Assembly (NCBI GenBank): GCA_036924285.1
Contig: JAYKYS010000017.1
Span: forward strand, 6,863,501 to 6,927,500
Length of the DNA: 64,000 nucleotides
Source of the DNA: Asterella californica
Taxonomy: Eukaryota > Streptophyta > Marchantiopsida > Marchantiales > Aytoniaceae
Direction: 5' to 3'
Shown: piece after piece, positions 35,041 to 46,329 of the stretch
Numbering within the stretch: position 1 is the stretch's first letter
Layout: the number at the start of each line of letters is the position of its first letter
Notes under the pieces: generated by a model
Seen by the model: only the letters and a program-made list of their open reading frames with translations
What the model was told of the DNA's origin: nothing
Database searches by the model: none
Program-made: the position numbers and the translations under genes

Positions 35041-35763
35041 TCAGAAGATATTGGTATAGTATGATATCCTTGTTATAGTTACTTTTTTCAGATTCGACCG
35101 TCTTCCAAAAGTATCACACAAATATTCATCATCACAATCTGTGATATTCCAAAACGAGATTTGGTACCAGATAGAGTAAGATGTACCTCCTCCAGACGTG
35201 TTAGAATTTGGCTCACATCTTGAATATGATTCGCAATATATCTTCTGCAACCATCAGAAGTTATAGTTTCATCCTTGTCTTCCACCAGACATCTTTGATG
35301 GGAATATCATCCAGAAATATGATAGTGACCTCAGATACCAACTCCTGTAACACCTTATGCATCGCGTTCTACATATGGGCTACTGAGTTTGTAGCTCTCT
35401 GAGGAAGAGTTACATCCGCATCAATCCCAAAAGTGTGCGCAATGGTAGTCAAGTCTTTACTCTCCAAAGCAAGTTGAAACTGATCATAATCTGAAAACAT
35501 ATCTTTGATAGAATAGATCGACCTTCCAGCAAATACATCAACTACCTCGTCAACTACAAATCTTGTTCTCACGTTCTAAACCGTGACATTGTTGATAGAC
35601 TGTAAGTCTTGGATAAAGCGCAAAGCTCCTGATTTGTTAGGCACCTTGAATCATCACTAGAATACAGAGTCATAGATGGCTCAAGGATTCCCACCCACAT
35701 CTTCTCCTTAAGTAGCTCAATGAGCTTTGGTAGCAAGGCCCGAGGGACTAGAATCGACTTCAA
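35041..35763 (-). pseudogene. Reverse transcriptase, Ty3 element, block B
   Basis: VPRALLPKLIELLKEKMWVG starts the domain. VDEVVDVFAGRSIYSIKDMF and YDQFQLALESKDLTT follow, then LPQRATNSVAHM. FLDD (catalytic Asp pair) lies at 35317-35306. DGCRRYIANHIQDVSQILT and LEEVHLTLSGTKSRFGI close it (35285-35088). Both catalytic aspartates are kept, but the frame is broken at about 35590 and 35360. Confidence 0.78.
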
Positions 35764-36050
35764 GTCCCAAGGTACGTGAGGAACATTGAAGGAGCTATCA
35801 CACTAAGATCCATACAACCAATCTCCTCTACAGAGAAAGAGAATGCATTACCATAGCTAACAATCATATGCTCAAAAGTCTTTTTCTCTACTTTAAGCAA
35901 GAAACCACCCCCTCCTATCTGGAGCTGTTCGAGTGTCTCTTGAGTAAACTGATGCCTTATATGTGCAAGATTTCTAAGTACAAGCTCAGTGGTCGCTGAC
36001 TCCATTTGTTGTTGTGAATCAATAGGTAATTGAGTTGTCATTAGCTTCAC
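35760..36050 (-). pseudogene. Protease-RT linker region, Ty3 element, block B
   Basis: 96-codon frame with FTQETLEQLQIGGGGFLLKV and CMDLSVIAPSMFLTYLGT, as in block A. Confidence 0.6.
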
Positions 36051-36649
36051 CTTCCTTGCTACAGCTTAATATTTGACGTGTACCTTTGTTTCTCGACGAG
36101 AACCACACACCAACAGATTGTATCTTTCCATCCACTCTCTACTCTCGGATGAAGACAAAGTCTATGAGGAGACAAACTCCTCATAGACTTTACGAGAATG
36201 GATGGAGATCATCACGCTACCTCTTATTTGTTTCATTATTCTATCTACATCATCTAACCAACAAACAAAAGACTGTATATCGACAAAACCCTCATACACA
36301 CCATAAATTATCTCATCTTCTTTTAGAACTCATGTACAATGCAGATCTCTTGCATGCTTCCTCATCTACCTCATGCTCTTTACAATCAAATCCTCCACTC
36401 ATGTGAACTCACTCCAATCATCAGACTTAAAACTTGTCAACCCAGATCTCCTACTTTATACACCATATCCACTTTCAAAATCTTGAACAACCTCTTTATT
36501 TGTCCCATGTGATCTCTCAAACTGCTCAAGCGTGATCATGATAGTAATAGATATTTCACTCTTGTTATCTCGTACTTCAAGAGTGGATTTCGAAAGCCCT
36601 TACTTTTGCAAATAAGAGAATCTCTCAAGGTCTATCTATTTCATTCGTG

Positions 36650-37186
36650 GTTCGTACGAACGACTAAAAACTTGAATGGAACGTCTATCATTTGGACTAC
36701 GGATCCTAGCATAGTAAGATCTATCATCCATCATCTTGATCTCCATTCGTACGATAGTGATATAAGGCTGGCCAAGAATGATAAGATACAAAGTAGAAGA
36801 TTACACGAAGAAGTGCTGATCTACCTCCACATCACCTATTCTCATCCTCACTAGACAAGCGTCATATAACTCACCCTTCTGATTGTTGATAGCACGTAGC
36901 ACCCAATTGTGATTCAGTTCGATAGACCATTGTCTTTTCTTGTACAGCTCTTGCACATGATGTCGATCTCAGATCCCTGATCAACTAAAGCAGCAATAGG
37001 CTCCGATAAACCCCTTAGACATACTCGTGTAGTAGCCGTAGCACGAGCCCAATGTCTCTTTCTGAAGTCACTTTCAGCAGCTGGACTCTCCTCACCAGCT
37101 TTTTCATCATCAACCTCGATAGTGTTGGTATCAACAACCAACGCTTCTTGCTTGTATCCCTTGTTGTCAACCTCTTGAGAATGCAC
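36650..37186 (-). pseudogene. Aspartic protease, Ty3 element, block B
   Basis: Frame 37186-36914 contains RHWARATATTRVCLRGLSEP, then IAALVDQGSEIDIMC, with DQGS at 36982-36971. ILGQPYI-type flap sequence follows at about 36770, in another frame. The conserved + strand ORF at 36606-36854 is antisense to this and is not a gene. Confidence 0.7.
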
Positions 37187-37234
37187 CTTCCAAATTCCAC
37201 ATCATTCACAAAAGCTTCAATCACATCTATCATC

Positions 37235-37664
37235 TTACTTTCTACTTGCTCGGATATCACTTGTCTTTCCCCGTTTGATGATATCGATGATCAGCTCGTG
37301 AAACTCTCTCTTCACAATATCAAAAACCTCCCGGAGATAAAACTCAACTCTTGCATCTAGTATCCTCTGTCCCAAAATGCTCTTAAGATCAGTAGAAGTT
37401 TCAATATCAGCAGTAAACTTGTAAGCCGGTCCTTTCCTCTTCTCTTGGGCAGTAACAATCGTTGGCTCGAGACGATGGAGGACGTGTAGGTGAAGGAGCT
37501 TGAGAAATAGATGAAACATCCTCTGGAGGAGCTGTTTGTCTCCTGGTGACTCTCCGTCCATCTCTAGTCTCCTCTGGGATTCTAACTTCAAGCTTAGAGG
37601 CATTTCGCCGTCTTCTTTCTTCCACAAAAGCATCTGAACAATGAATTTGTCTATCCACGTCCAA
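37235..37664 (-). pseudogene. Gag-pol linker, Ty3 element, block B
   Basis: EKRKGPAYKFTADIETSTDL, KSILGQRILDARVEFYLREV and DIVKREFHELIIDIIKR form a highly charged helix region, known in this Ty3 group between gag and protease. An overlapping frame (37664-37407) gives a Pro/Ser-rich stretch upstream. Confidence 0.55.
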
Positions 37665-37694
37665 AAAGATTTTGATAGACGATGTGTCTAAATG

Positions 37695-37745
37695 ATTTCT
37701 ACGGATTATTGGGACTCAGTGAGTCACAATAATCCGTAGAGTATT
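37695..37745. repeat. Near-perfect inverted repeat, about 21-bp arms, block B only
   Basis: 'tctacggattattg' + 'ggactca' is followed at once by its near-complement 'tgagtcacaataatccgtaga', with one mismatch. A third partial copy ('attgtgactctacggat') lies just downstream. Block A has only a short diverged remnant near 17860. Confidence 0.75.
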
Positions 37746-38739
37746 ATTGTGACTCTACGGATAATCTCGACTCTGCTCTTCAACACCTCAGAAGGAACTT
37801 CAATATTACCCTTCCCAATAGCCTTCTAGCAAAATAAGACTAGCAGAAACTTCAATATGTCCAGCATACACCTCAGGACACCGGCGGTATCATCAGCATA
37901 GTTACAATTATTGCCGTAGCGATCTGAGGCAGACTCCTCATACCTCCTCGTCCAAATTGTGTGCTCAGTGGTTCTCTAGCAAAAACAAGGTGTAACCTAC
38001 CATTCTGGTAGTGAATCACATCATCTTGAAGAGCGGCTGTAAGCTCCTAGAAGTCTCCTCGAAGATGATCTAGACTATCATATCATATACATCTATGAAC
38101 AAGAGCATCTTTGGACGTGCAACAGTAGACGTTGGTGGTAGCTCTCTTTGCAAACCAGCTAGCTCTATCTTTAACTCACCCATCTGCTAGATCAGATCTT
38201 CATTTGATTTTGTTGACCTGGTTCTCAACAGTTCTCTTAACAAGTATTCTCTGCGCATGAATCGGCACAACTGGCATTGGAGAATCAAGAACAGACCTGG
38301 GAGCAAGAGTCTGAGGCTACTGTACTTGAGGAGCAATGTGAGGTTGAGAGACCACTTTTGCAAGCAGATGCTCCTTTACAGCCACTCTTCCTCGTCTCTG
38401 CCTTGTTAGAACGGCCACAACCTCTTCAACTCTCCCCCAATCAGTAGTAACACCTCCTTCAACTGATCGATCTTCTAACATGAAGCATAATCGATTTGTT
38501 GTTGCCTCATCGGTAGCTTGCAAGAAAAGCTCTGTCCTTCTAGCATCTAAGGTTATACGTTGAAGCGTTGAAAGCTGTCAATATCTCCGAAAGAATTTTC
38601 TCAACAACTTGTTCAGTCCCACCACACGATCAGGTTGTTGCTCAATCTAATCCAGAAACGTTCTCCTAGTAGCGTCATGGTCGTCTCATTGCACCGTATG
38701 TGCGCTTGAGCACCTCCCTCGATAACAAGTTCATCCATC

Positions 38740-39882
38740 TGTCGCGACCCTCATTCTCAAGATCAGGCGCAGACGCGAACAACAGAACCCTAGCGGACTT
38801 GCGCTAAGTTGTGAACGTTGCGAGGAGGACTTAACGGAAGTCGGGATCAGATGAACTCTAAGTGGTTCTCTAAACCAAGGTTGGAACCTTGGATTAGGAC
38901 ATAAGGGCCTACCCCAAGAGGACCAAGACAAACGCTGACTTAAGGGGGCAAGTCTAGGAACGGACCGAAGCATAAGTCTGAGACATAGGTATGAGACGTA
39001 AGTCCGAGACGTGGGACCGAGACGTGGATCCGAGACGCAGACGGACCGTGGTTCAGACGCTGGTCCGACCACAGGGTTCGAGTTTGGGTCTGGACCACAG
39101 ATTCTCGAAAAAATGGTTAAGTGTTAGAGCTCCAGCGACAGTTTAGATCGTGGACGGAGCTTTACGTAAGACCTCGAGGCGAGTGAGGTATCGTTGGAAA
39201 GTTCTTGTCGAGAGCTTTCCAGTGATATGTAACACTTCTCGAACTGACTTTCGAGCTGGACGTTATGACCGAACCAGGATCGGGTTGTCGTATAATTTTT
39301 AGGGACCAAAGAGGAGGACGGGGCCGCCAATCCCCAGAAGTATATATGAGAGGGGCTCGATGCCTGGGTGGGCCAAGACGAATCACCCGACCCCAGGGTT
39401 CAGCGGACGGACTCTAGGGGCATGAGGTGATGGCTAGGCCGGTTCCAAGGCACGTTCCGATCCAGACTTGGACGTCTGGACTTAAGAAACGATGTGAGGG
39501 CTGGGGCAAGACTAGAGAACAAGTCGGTGGGTTAGACCACCGTTCGGGAGCCTAGACCTAGATAGACATCACGTGCGGTTGGACCGCTAGGTGTACTAGA
39601 GGCATCGTTTAGGACCCTAGACTTTATGGGAAGTTCGCCCTAAGTCATCTTGTGACTTGCTCATGTTTGGGACCAACCTAGGCTGGTGTAGGTTGGGACT
39701 TAGGAACTGTTGAGCTTGATGATTAGGGAGACGGTCCGGCTCCGGTCCGGATCAAACTGAGATAAGGTAAGTGGTGCATGGACGCTAACTTGTGATTGTG
39801 TTTGCAGGTTAGCGGTGTAAATTTTGTGATCTACTGAGCAAGAGCTTCCGCTGACGCAACAAGGCGGTAGGTGCGCGAAACA
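38740..39882 (+). mobile_element. Solo LTR (1143 bp) inserted in block B
   Basis: Absent from block A, where 'catccatcacaacc' runs uninterrupted (18810-18823). It starts TGTCGCGACC and ends GCGCGAAACA, giving TG...CA ends. CATC occurs at 38736-38739 and again at 39881-39884, consistent with a short target duplication that overlaps the end, so the exact right edge is uncertain by 2 bp. It is GC-richer than its surroundings and has a TATA-like 'tatatatgagagg' at about 39342. A diverged copy of its central part lies at 57505-57650. It has no internal coding region. Confidence 0.75.
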
Positions 39883-39890
39883 TCACAACC

Positions 39891-42330
39891 ATGAATGATG
39901 TGCACGAGATCTCACTCCCATTGCATCCAACAACACTACCGATTCAACCCAAGATTGCACTTGGTGCATACTCGTCATCATATATGTACGAGCATCATCC
40001 AACAAAAGAACGTTCTCCAAGATGTACACTGAAGAATCCATTTGATGCATCTGGAGATATTTTAAGATTCATAACACTTCCTAAACAAACTAGATCGCAG
40101 GTCATGTAAACCCTGACCTCGTTCAACACGTGTGTGACCTTGACATGATCACCCGGCTATCACCAAGTGAATGGTGTTAATAAATGTGAGATCATGCGCC
40201 TCCTGCAACGAAATATTTGATGATAATGCTTGCTGGTATCCTCTGACGGCTAATATGGACAACAACTCAAGATATCTCCGTAGCAAGCGTACCACATGAT
40301 GCAATGAGATACGTCTCACAATCTCATCTCTCTCCACATACAAGTATCGTTGTACTCGTATGTCTGCCTGCAATATCATAGTCAAACCTGTGCTGATCTC
40401 TCCAAACAGTCAAAATTCTGTCAATCATCCATATATCACTATTTTTACACTGACTTATTCAAGTTCAGAAAGCTATGGTCTTTCTCAGAAAATTTAGCAT
40501 TCTCTTACAATGTTGCTGCTCACATCAAAGTCCGTACTCGTTGTTATTTTTGCACTAGAATTGACATTGCGGTTTTGGAAACACATCCGACGTTGTTTAA
40601 AAATCTGAAGGTCAAAAAGTTCAATCCAAAAATTGGAATATCTTATTGAGGTTGAAACAAGACAGACTTCCTCAGAAGTTCCGAAGTGTCCTTGTAGGTT
40701 TTTCGGATGCTAAAGACCTTGAACCTGATGAATGTTGCAAACATGCTATCTTTCTCTGATTTTTGGGAGAAGGAAGAACTTTAGCATTCATATGATTATA
40801 AGAATCCTCTCAAATATCTCACTCGAGTTCAAGATCGATTCTATATGTATAGGATGTCGAAGTAGTATATTTACTATAACTTGTATAAAAAATTATATAT
40901 GTATAAGATATTGAACTAATATTTATTTTTTTTACTTGGTACAGAGCAATAAAATTATATTCATGCTAATGTTATTGACGTCGATTATATGTTCTCATTT
41001 CATTTCTTCTTTGAACTCTATGTTTGAAAATTTTCTTATGCAATTCCAGCGACTATCATAAAATATAATATCATTCTGCTAGAGTCATACACCCATTCAC
41101 GATCTTTATGTATTACAATGTCTCAATGTCCCAAATCTAGCTTGTCCAATATAAAGTATCGATTCTAAAGTATTAAAGTTTTTGGTATGTTATTATTATA
41201 TAGCAAACAATCATTTTTTCTTTCACGAGAAAGTGCTTTCTTGTGTTCGGTTTATTTACCCAGTTTGGTTTTTAATGTAATTTTGTTCAGCCAAAGGAAC
41301 AACATGAGTGTATTTGAAGACAATTTTTCAACTCGTGAAACTGTAGGACCTAGAGAGGGTTGGTCTTTTTCTCCCGCATCAAACTTGGTTCTTGTATGAT
41401 GAATTCATTTTTCTTCAACATGCACAAAGATATCCTTGTCTTTGTGAAGATCATCAACCAGATGTGGTTTATGAATTTCCAAACAATTCTTCATTCATCG
41501 TGACTACACATTTTGGGATCTTTTTACCATTGGGGACTTACTTAGAACATACTGAAGGACATCAAATGGATATCACAACCTCCGCAAGAGTCACTCTTTC
41601 TTAGGAGAGAGTTTATATTTTTTCTGATTTCACTTGGTAACGATATTCAAGAACTTTCGTCGTCAAATTTTGTTTATCGATTGTGGATCTTACTCATTAT
41701 CTTCAAATATGATCTTAGAGTGGTCAGATTGATTATACCAATGTAATGGAGACCGATGGAAGTAGAGTTATGCGTTCGCAATTTTCTCAATTTATCTCCT
41801 TTCTTTCACTTTTCTGATTTTCATCCTCGCTACATGACAAGTAATTCTTATCTTTTTTCTGATTTTTCACAATCGACGTATAGCTATGCTACCGCATAGC
41901 AACAACTACACCTAAATTGTGTGTAGTGTGCGAGCATAGTATCGTCTGGGATGATCTTGACACAATAGTTAAAATTAGCATGCGGTTGTAGTGATCGATA
42001 TTTTAGCACAATTCTGCTATTAGATAGAAAATTTGAGCTTTATTGAATACATTTGAGTATTTTGTGTTTGCCATAATGAAATAAACTTCAATTGTTCTTT
42101 GTAATGATATTATACAATATGTGAGACAAGTTGAATGATCTTTATTTTCAGAATTGGCTTAATACAATATGTGAGACGAGTTGAATTAGACCACTCAATA
42201 TTAAATGTAGATATTTTATAAAATATATTTAGAAATTTCATGAGTTGAATTATAGACAACTTGATAGAAGAAATTAGACATTTAGAAGAGCATTTTAAGA
42301 CTATTAGTTGTCCAATTTTAGTGTATACAC
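39891..42330. other. Gag-like relic and AT-rich tail of block B
   Basis: Continues block A homology (18820-21185). The minus frame 40385-40149 (LLRRYLELLSILAVRGYQQA) is the upstream gag-like part of the Ty3 element. Beyond 40500 the sequence is AT-rich and stop-dense. About 95 bp near 41272-41366, missing in A, give a short + frame (SVFEDNFSTRETVGPREGWS). No gene supported. Confidence 0.45.
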
Positions 42331-42545
42331 TTATCTCTTTGTTCCTCCTCTATCAGTAGCAAGCTTCTTGTGGAGAACCTTACACACCTTCCATAGGTCT
42401 CCAATCGTTACACACATATTTAGACAAGCTCCATATAACTCACCGTTTTGGTTGCTAGCAGCTCAGAGTACCCAACCATCGTTCTTTTTGATTGATTATC
42501 GTCCCTTCTCATTAGGACACGCACACACACAAATGGATTGTTAAC
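42331..42545 (-). mobile_element. Ty3 element fragment (protease-side)
   Basis: 'tagacaagctccatataactcacc' and the following bases match 17040-17095 and 36855-36910, the minus-strand sequence just upstream of the protease in the two full elements. It is a short, diverged piece directly abutting the end of block B. Confidence 0.6.
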
Positions 42546-43200
42546 GAGCTGATAATCCTTAATATTATCAATATATTGATAAGTTAAAGTTTAACACTAA
42601 ATTAAATAACCTATACACTTCAAATTCACATTTTAGGGTTTACTAAGGTTTGGAATTAACAAATTTTACTACTAGTAGGATAATGGATTACTAGCAAGCC
42701 AAAGTACCTAATAGTAGTGTAATGCATTTAATATGACTATGATAGATTTCAACACTAATATATTAGAGCTTTCGGATTTATGAGTGTTTAGGGTTATTAG
42801 CAAACAGAAGGGTTAGTTCTAAATGTAATAATGAGCGAACAGAAGACTTAGTACTAAATATAATAATTAGGATAACCTTTATTAGCTTACAAAAGTACAA
42901 AAGCTCATATATTAAATATTCGGATTATAGTACAAGCGTTAATGGAATAACTTACTGTAGTAAGTTAAAAGAGACTTCAGACTAGAATTTTGCAGTTTAA
43001 TGGGTTCAGGGTTACTATTGAGCTGTAGTACTAGCAAGTATAAGACGTAAAAATTATATACCAGTATCCTAAAATTTAACCTGAAGTTTAACCCTTTGTC
43101 CAAGTCTAAGAGTACTAGTAAGTGAGAGAACTGAAGCATTGATGTCATGAAACTAATAAAAAAATATAAATAAATTCAATGATAAAAGTAACAATGTCTA
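42546..43200. other. AT-rich non-coding stretch
   Basis: Very AT-rich with no coding frame, tandem period or known repeat that I can identify. Confidence 0.6.
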
Positions 43201-43828
43201 AAGGTGAAACAATGTCCGATTCTTTTAAGGATACACTTTTGATGTTGAGAGTAAATTACTATCGATGTCAAGACTTGAAAATATTTTCAATATATTCATC
43301 GAGAGTTCTACATGCTACATGCCCACATGCCAAGTGGCTTACTTCTCAGTATCCCATTTTGCTATAATTTCTGCAAAAGTATTACGTCCCTCCAACAATG
43401 AGGATGTCTTCAATTGTTTAGTATCATCCTTTGGAAGAGACTGCATAAGGAAGTTGGTCTTCAAGATGTCAACAGAAGAAGTCTAGCTTCTCTGAATCGA
43501 GCAACACTGTTGCAATCATCCTTGGTGTGAACAAGTGATCAAATTATTTCAGCTGAGGTCCATGCATACCAATCAGACCTTATCGATGGTGTTTGAGGAT
43601 CTACATGCGCCATCGCCATGCAGATCAAAAAATAGTTCACATGATTTGAGCCAGTTCTACCTATAACCTTGCTGGCCTGACAGATGATCAATCTAGTCCT
43701 CGCATCGAAGACATCACCATATGGTCATCCTGCTTGGGAAAAAAACAGAAATCATCGGTGAAAAATCCTTCGTTTCTTCTCATCTTTACGTGGTATCTAA
43801 ACCAATGTGCAAAGACAAGAAATGCTTC

Positions 43829-45640
43829 TCAGAACTGTGAACACCTTAAGTCTCTCAGAAAAGCATATTTGATGTGAGTCATTGATGTGGAACTTGTACA
43901 TTCTTCTATGAAAGAAATATCAATAACATTCTTCAGTCCAGAAGGAGACAAATCAATAGAGATAGAGTTTTGAACACGATTCTTCACAAACAATAAAAAG
44001 TCTATTTTTAAAACACACTTTGGTTTCAGTAATGTGCTATCTAAGTGTGGAATGATGTCCTCTCTCAACATCATCGACAACTTGTTGAAGTGGACATTTG
44101 TCAATGTATTAACACTCACAATCGATAAGTCTCTATATCCGACATGCATCGGTTGCTCAATCACAGCACCATCAAACAAAGAAAGATCTTCACAAACTCC
44201 ACCACTTGGTGAAAACTCCACAACATTTTTACAAAGAGTCTTTGTCTTTGTAGAAATGCAATCCTTCTGGACGATGATGATGTGGATGCATCCTGCCCAA
44301 TCGAGGGTTGGCAGAATCTTGGCAATTAAGGTCGGGACTTACGCACAAGATTCAACAGTTCCTCATGGTCTGTGTTATTCTTGGTGTACGAGGTTTGCTC
44401 TTCGATCTGACAAGCGGCTTGATAGCATCTAGGTCTAAAGTATCCTTTCTCTTTCCAGCGTTTGCATCTCCATGCCAAGAACTTTCTCCCGTTGTCATCC
44501 TTATACGTGTTTCAAAACTTATTTGTGACAAAGTTGAAATTGTTATATCCTGATCTAACTTTCGAAAACATCAGGATCACAAAGTCATACTAAGTGTTTT
44601 GAAAAACAGGTAAATCATTTATCACAAAAATCTTTATTATAAAATTCACAAGCCGAGTTTGAAGAAAAACAAGGACATCTAATCGTTATTTTGAATCTTC
44701 ATCTCTTATAGAAAAAAGAACATTTTGTGCACATTACAGATTCTCTATTGGACATGTTCAATCAAATAGAGACATCTTCATTTGATCTTCAAAAAGCAAC
44801 ATCTAGTACAGCGTTGTTCTTCGAGGATATCCTCCTTGAGCTTACGACGGATGAGTCATGAGTTGAATAGCTTAGCGCAAAGCTTCACCAATCTCAGATG
44901 GTGGATGTGCAGTTCGAGAATATTTCTTGGTATTTCAGCTCGTTATACTCTTGTTCTTCTTGGAGAGTCATATTCATGAAATACTCTCCAGAAGAATTCA
45001 TGTGATATACACGAAGGCATATATGTCGTGCTCTCTTGTATAAAGAGTATGAACAAATGATCGTTCCAAGTCTCGCTTGACGAGCAGCTTTAACTTTCAT
45101 CAACTCTGGAGCCATTCACGGTCTAGGATTATTTTTGTGCTCGTTGTAACGTATACCATTTGGTCCAAGATTTCTTATTCAGACGAACACCATTGATCGA
45201 ACAAACGTGTTGCGATGTGTTTCCAAACGTACTTGCCTCATAGTCTCGTAATACATCTCATTTGAAAATGCCCAAATAAGTTGCGCAAATACATATCCAA
45301 ATGTTACTGTTCGTGATCATGCATAAATGCCGACCACGAAGCACTCACAAAGTACATTCAATCTGCAACATATACTTGTGAAATATCTTGATGGAGAGAA
45401 TTTTCTCTGCATCGAACTGGTCTATCTATGTATCCTCAATTCGTATACGAACTTCTAGATCTGTTGAAAGTTGACCCCGAGTTTTATTCTCATCGATGAT
45501 CCATTGTTCTATATTTCCACCATTCCAAAAGGAAAATAACAGAACTGGATTCCTCTCGTCATGAAGTGTACCCACTGAACGTACTATTCTTATATGAGTC
45601 ACTGAAAATTCTATCAGTTCTTTGATCATGTCAGTCATAC
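43829..45640 (-). pseudogene. Unrecognised decayed coding region, minus strand
   Basis: Three frames read protein-like from high to low coordinates. 45638-45426 contains RSVGTLHDERNPVLLFSFWN and GGNIEQWIIDENKTRGQL. 45115-44894 contains MKVKAARQARLGTIICSYSL and YHMNSSGEYFMNMTLQEEQE. 44221-43829 contains GGVCEDLSLFDGAVIEQPMH and SMMLREDIIPHLDSTLLKPK. Frame changes and stops separate them, with coding-like bits between. No family recognised. It could be a transposon gene or a dead host gene. The + strand ORFs overlapping it are shadows. Confidence 0.35.
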
Positions 45641-45967
45641 CGTCTCTCGACTTGAGTCATTTTGTCATATACTGCACGAATTGTTTTGCACCAAACTCCA
45701 CAACAAGTGCAGCATCTCGAATTCCATAATTGTATACATCTCCATATGTTCCATCACCTACTCTTGTACTCTGATTCATCCTTCTCAAAGCATGAATTGG
45801 TGAAAGTCATCGAATCTTGTTATCTGAAATCGGCTCGCATAGCTTCATTCTCCAACATTCTTCCTTCATTTTGTAGACATGAATCATCTTGTCACACTTT
45901 TGCTTTTTGCCGACATAGACTCTAATAATCATTTCATGTCTTATTCACTTCAGAAGTGAAAAGAGCA

Positions 45968-46014
45968 TGTTTTAATAATGCACAAGTGTTTTGCACTTGT
46001 GCATTATTAAAACA
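45968..46014. repeat. Perfect 21-bp inverted repeat, 5-nt loop
   Basis: Left arm 45968-45988 (tgttttaataatgcacaagtg, described in two parts: tgttttaataatg + cacaagtg), loop ttttg, exact complement at 45994-46014. A transcript would fold into a tight hairpin. No target-site duplication is evident. Confidence 0.9.
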
Positions 46015-46329
46015 ACTCGTTAGTCAACCACAATTCGTACTCTTTCACCCAATCATAAGGTACAACGTGAGTCAACTATCAAATCATGATTCGTGTCACC
46101 TTCCAAATATGTTATGCAACTTACATTTGCATTTAAAATCATCTCCAATACAATTCTCCGCAACTCTTCTTGAAATCTGTAAAAACAATGAAGAGAAAAG
46201 AGTGAAAACGCTGAACTAAAATGAAATAATGAATGAAAACTAAACCTCTTGTCTCATATGTAGGGAGGAGAGACACACTTCGAGCTATGGAGTCCATCAT
46301 TAACCATTCTAAAATGGACATCTAAGATT

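Larger units (their letters stand above)
32738..40385 (-). mobile_element. Degenerate Ty3/Gypsy-like retroelement, block B
   Basis: Counterpart of the block A element and somewhat better preserved, interrupted by a solo LTR at 38740-39882. Minus-strand order: gag-like 40385-38317, linker 37664-37235, protease 37186-36650, linker 36050-35760, RT 35763-35041, RNase H 34678-34457, integrase 33960-32828. It is still broken in many places. Confidence 0.8.
21778..42330 (+). repeat. Tandem segmental duplication, block B (about 20.5 kb)
   Basis: Collinear with block A. It begins at 'atctatgtctgtcaattgc' near 21777 and ends at 'gtccaattttagtgtatac' near 42328. The main extra pieces against A are 29562-29724 (160 bp), 30732-32385 (1.65 kb), 38740-39882 (solo LTR) and about 95 bp near 41272-41366, where A probably lost sequence between short TTGGT repeats. 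Confidence 0.92.

Noticed and set aside
38731..39386. Minus-strand ORFs inside the solo LTR (38731-39072, 39124-39386)
   Set aside because: They are chance ORFs in a GC-rich LTR; the Arg/Pro/Ser composition is not that of a known LTR-encoded protein.
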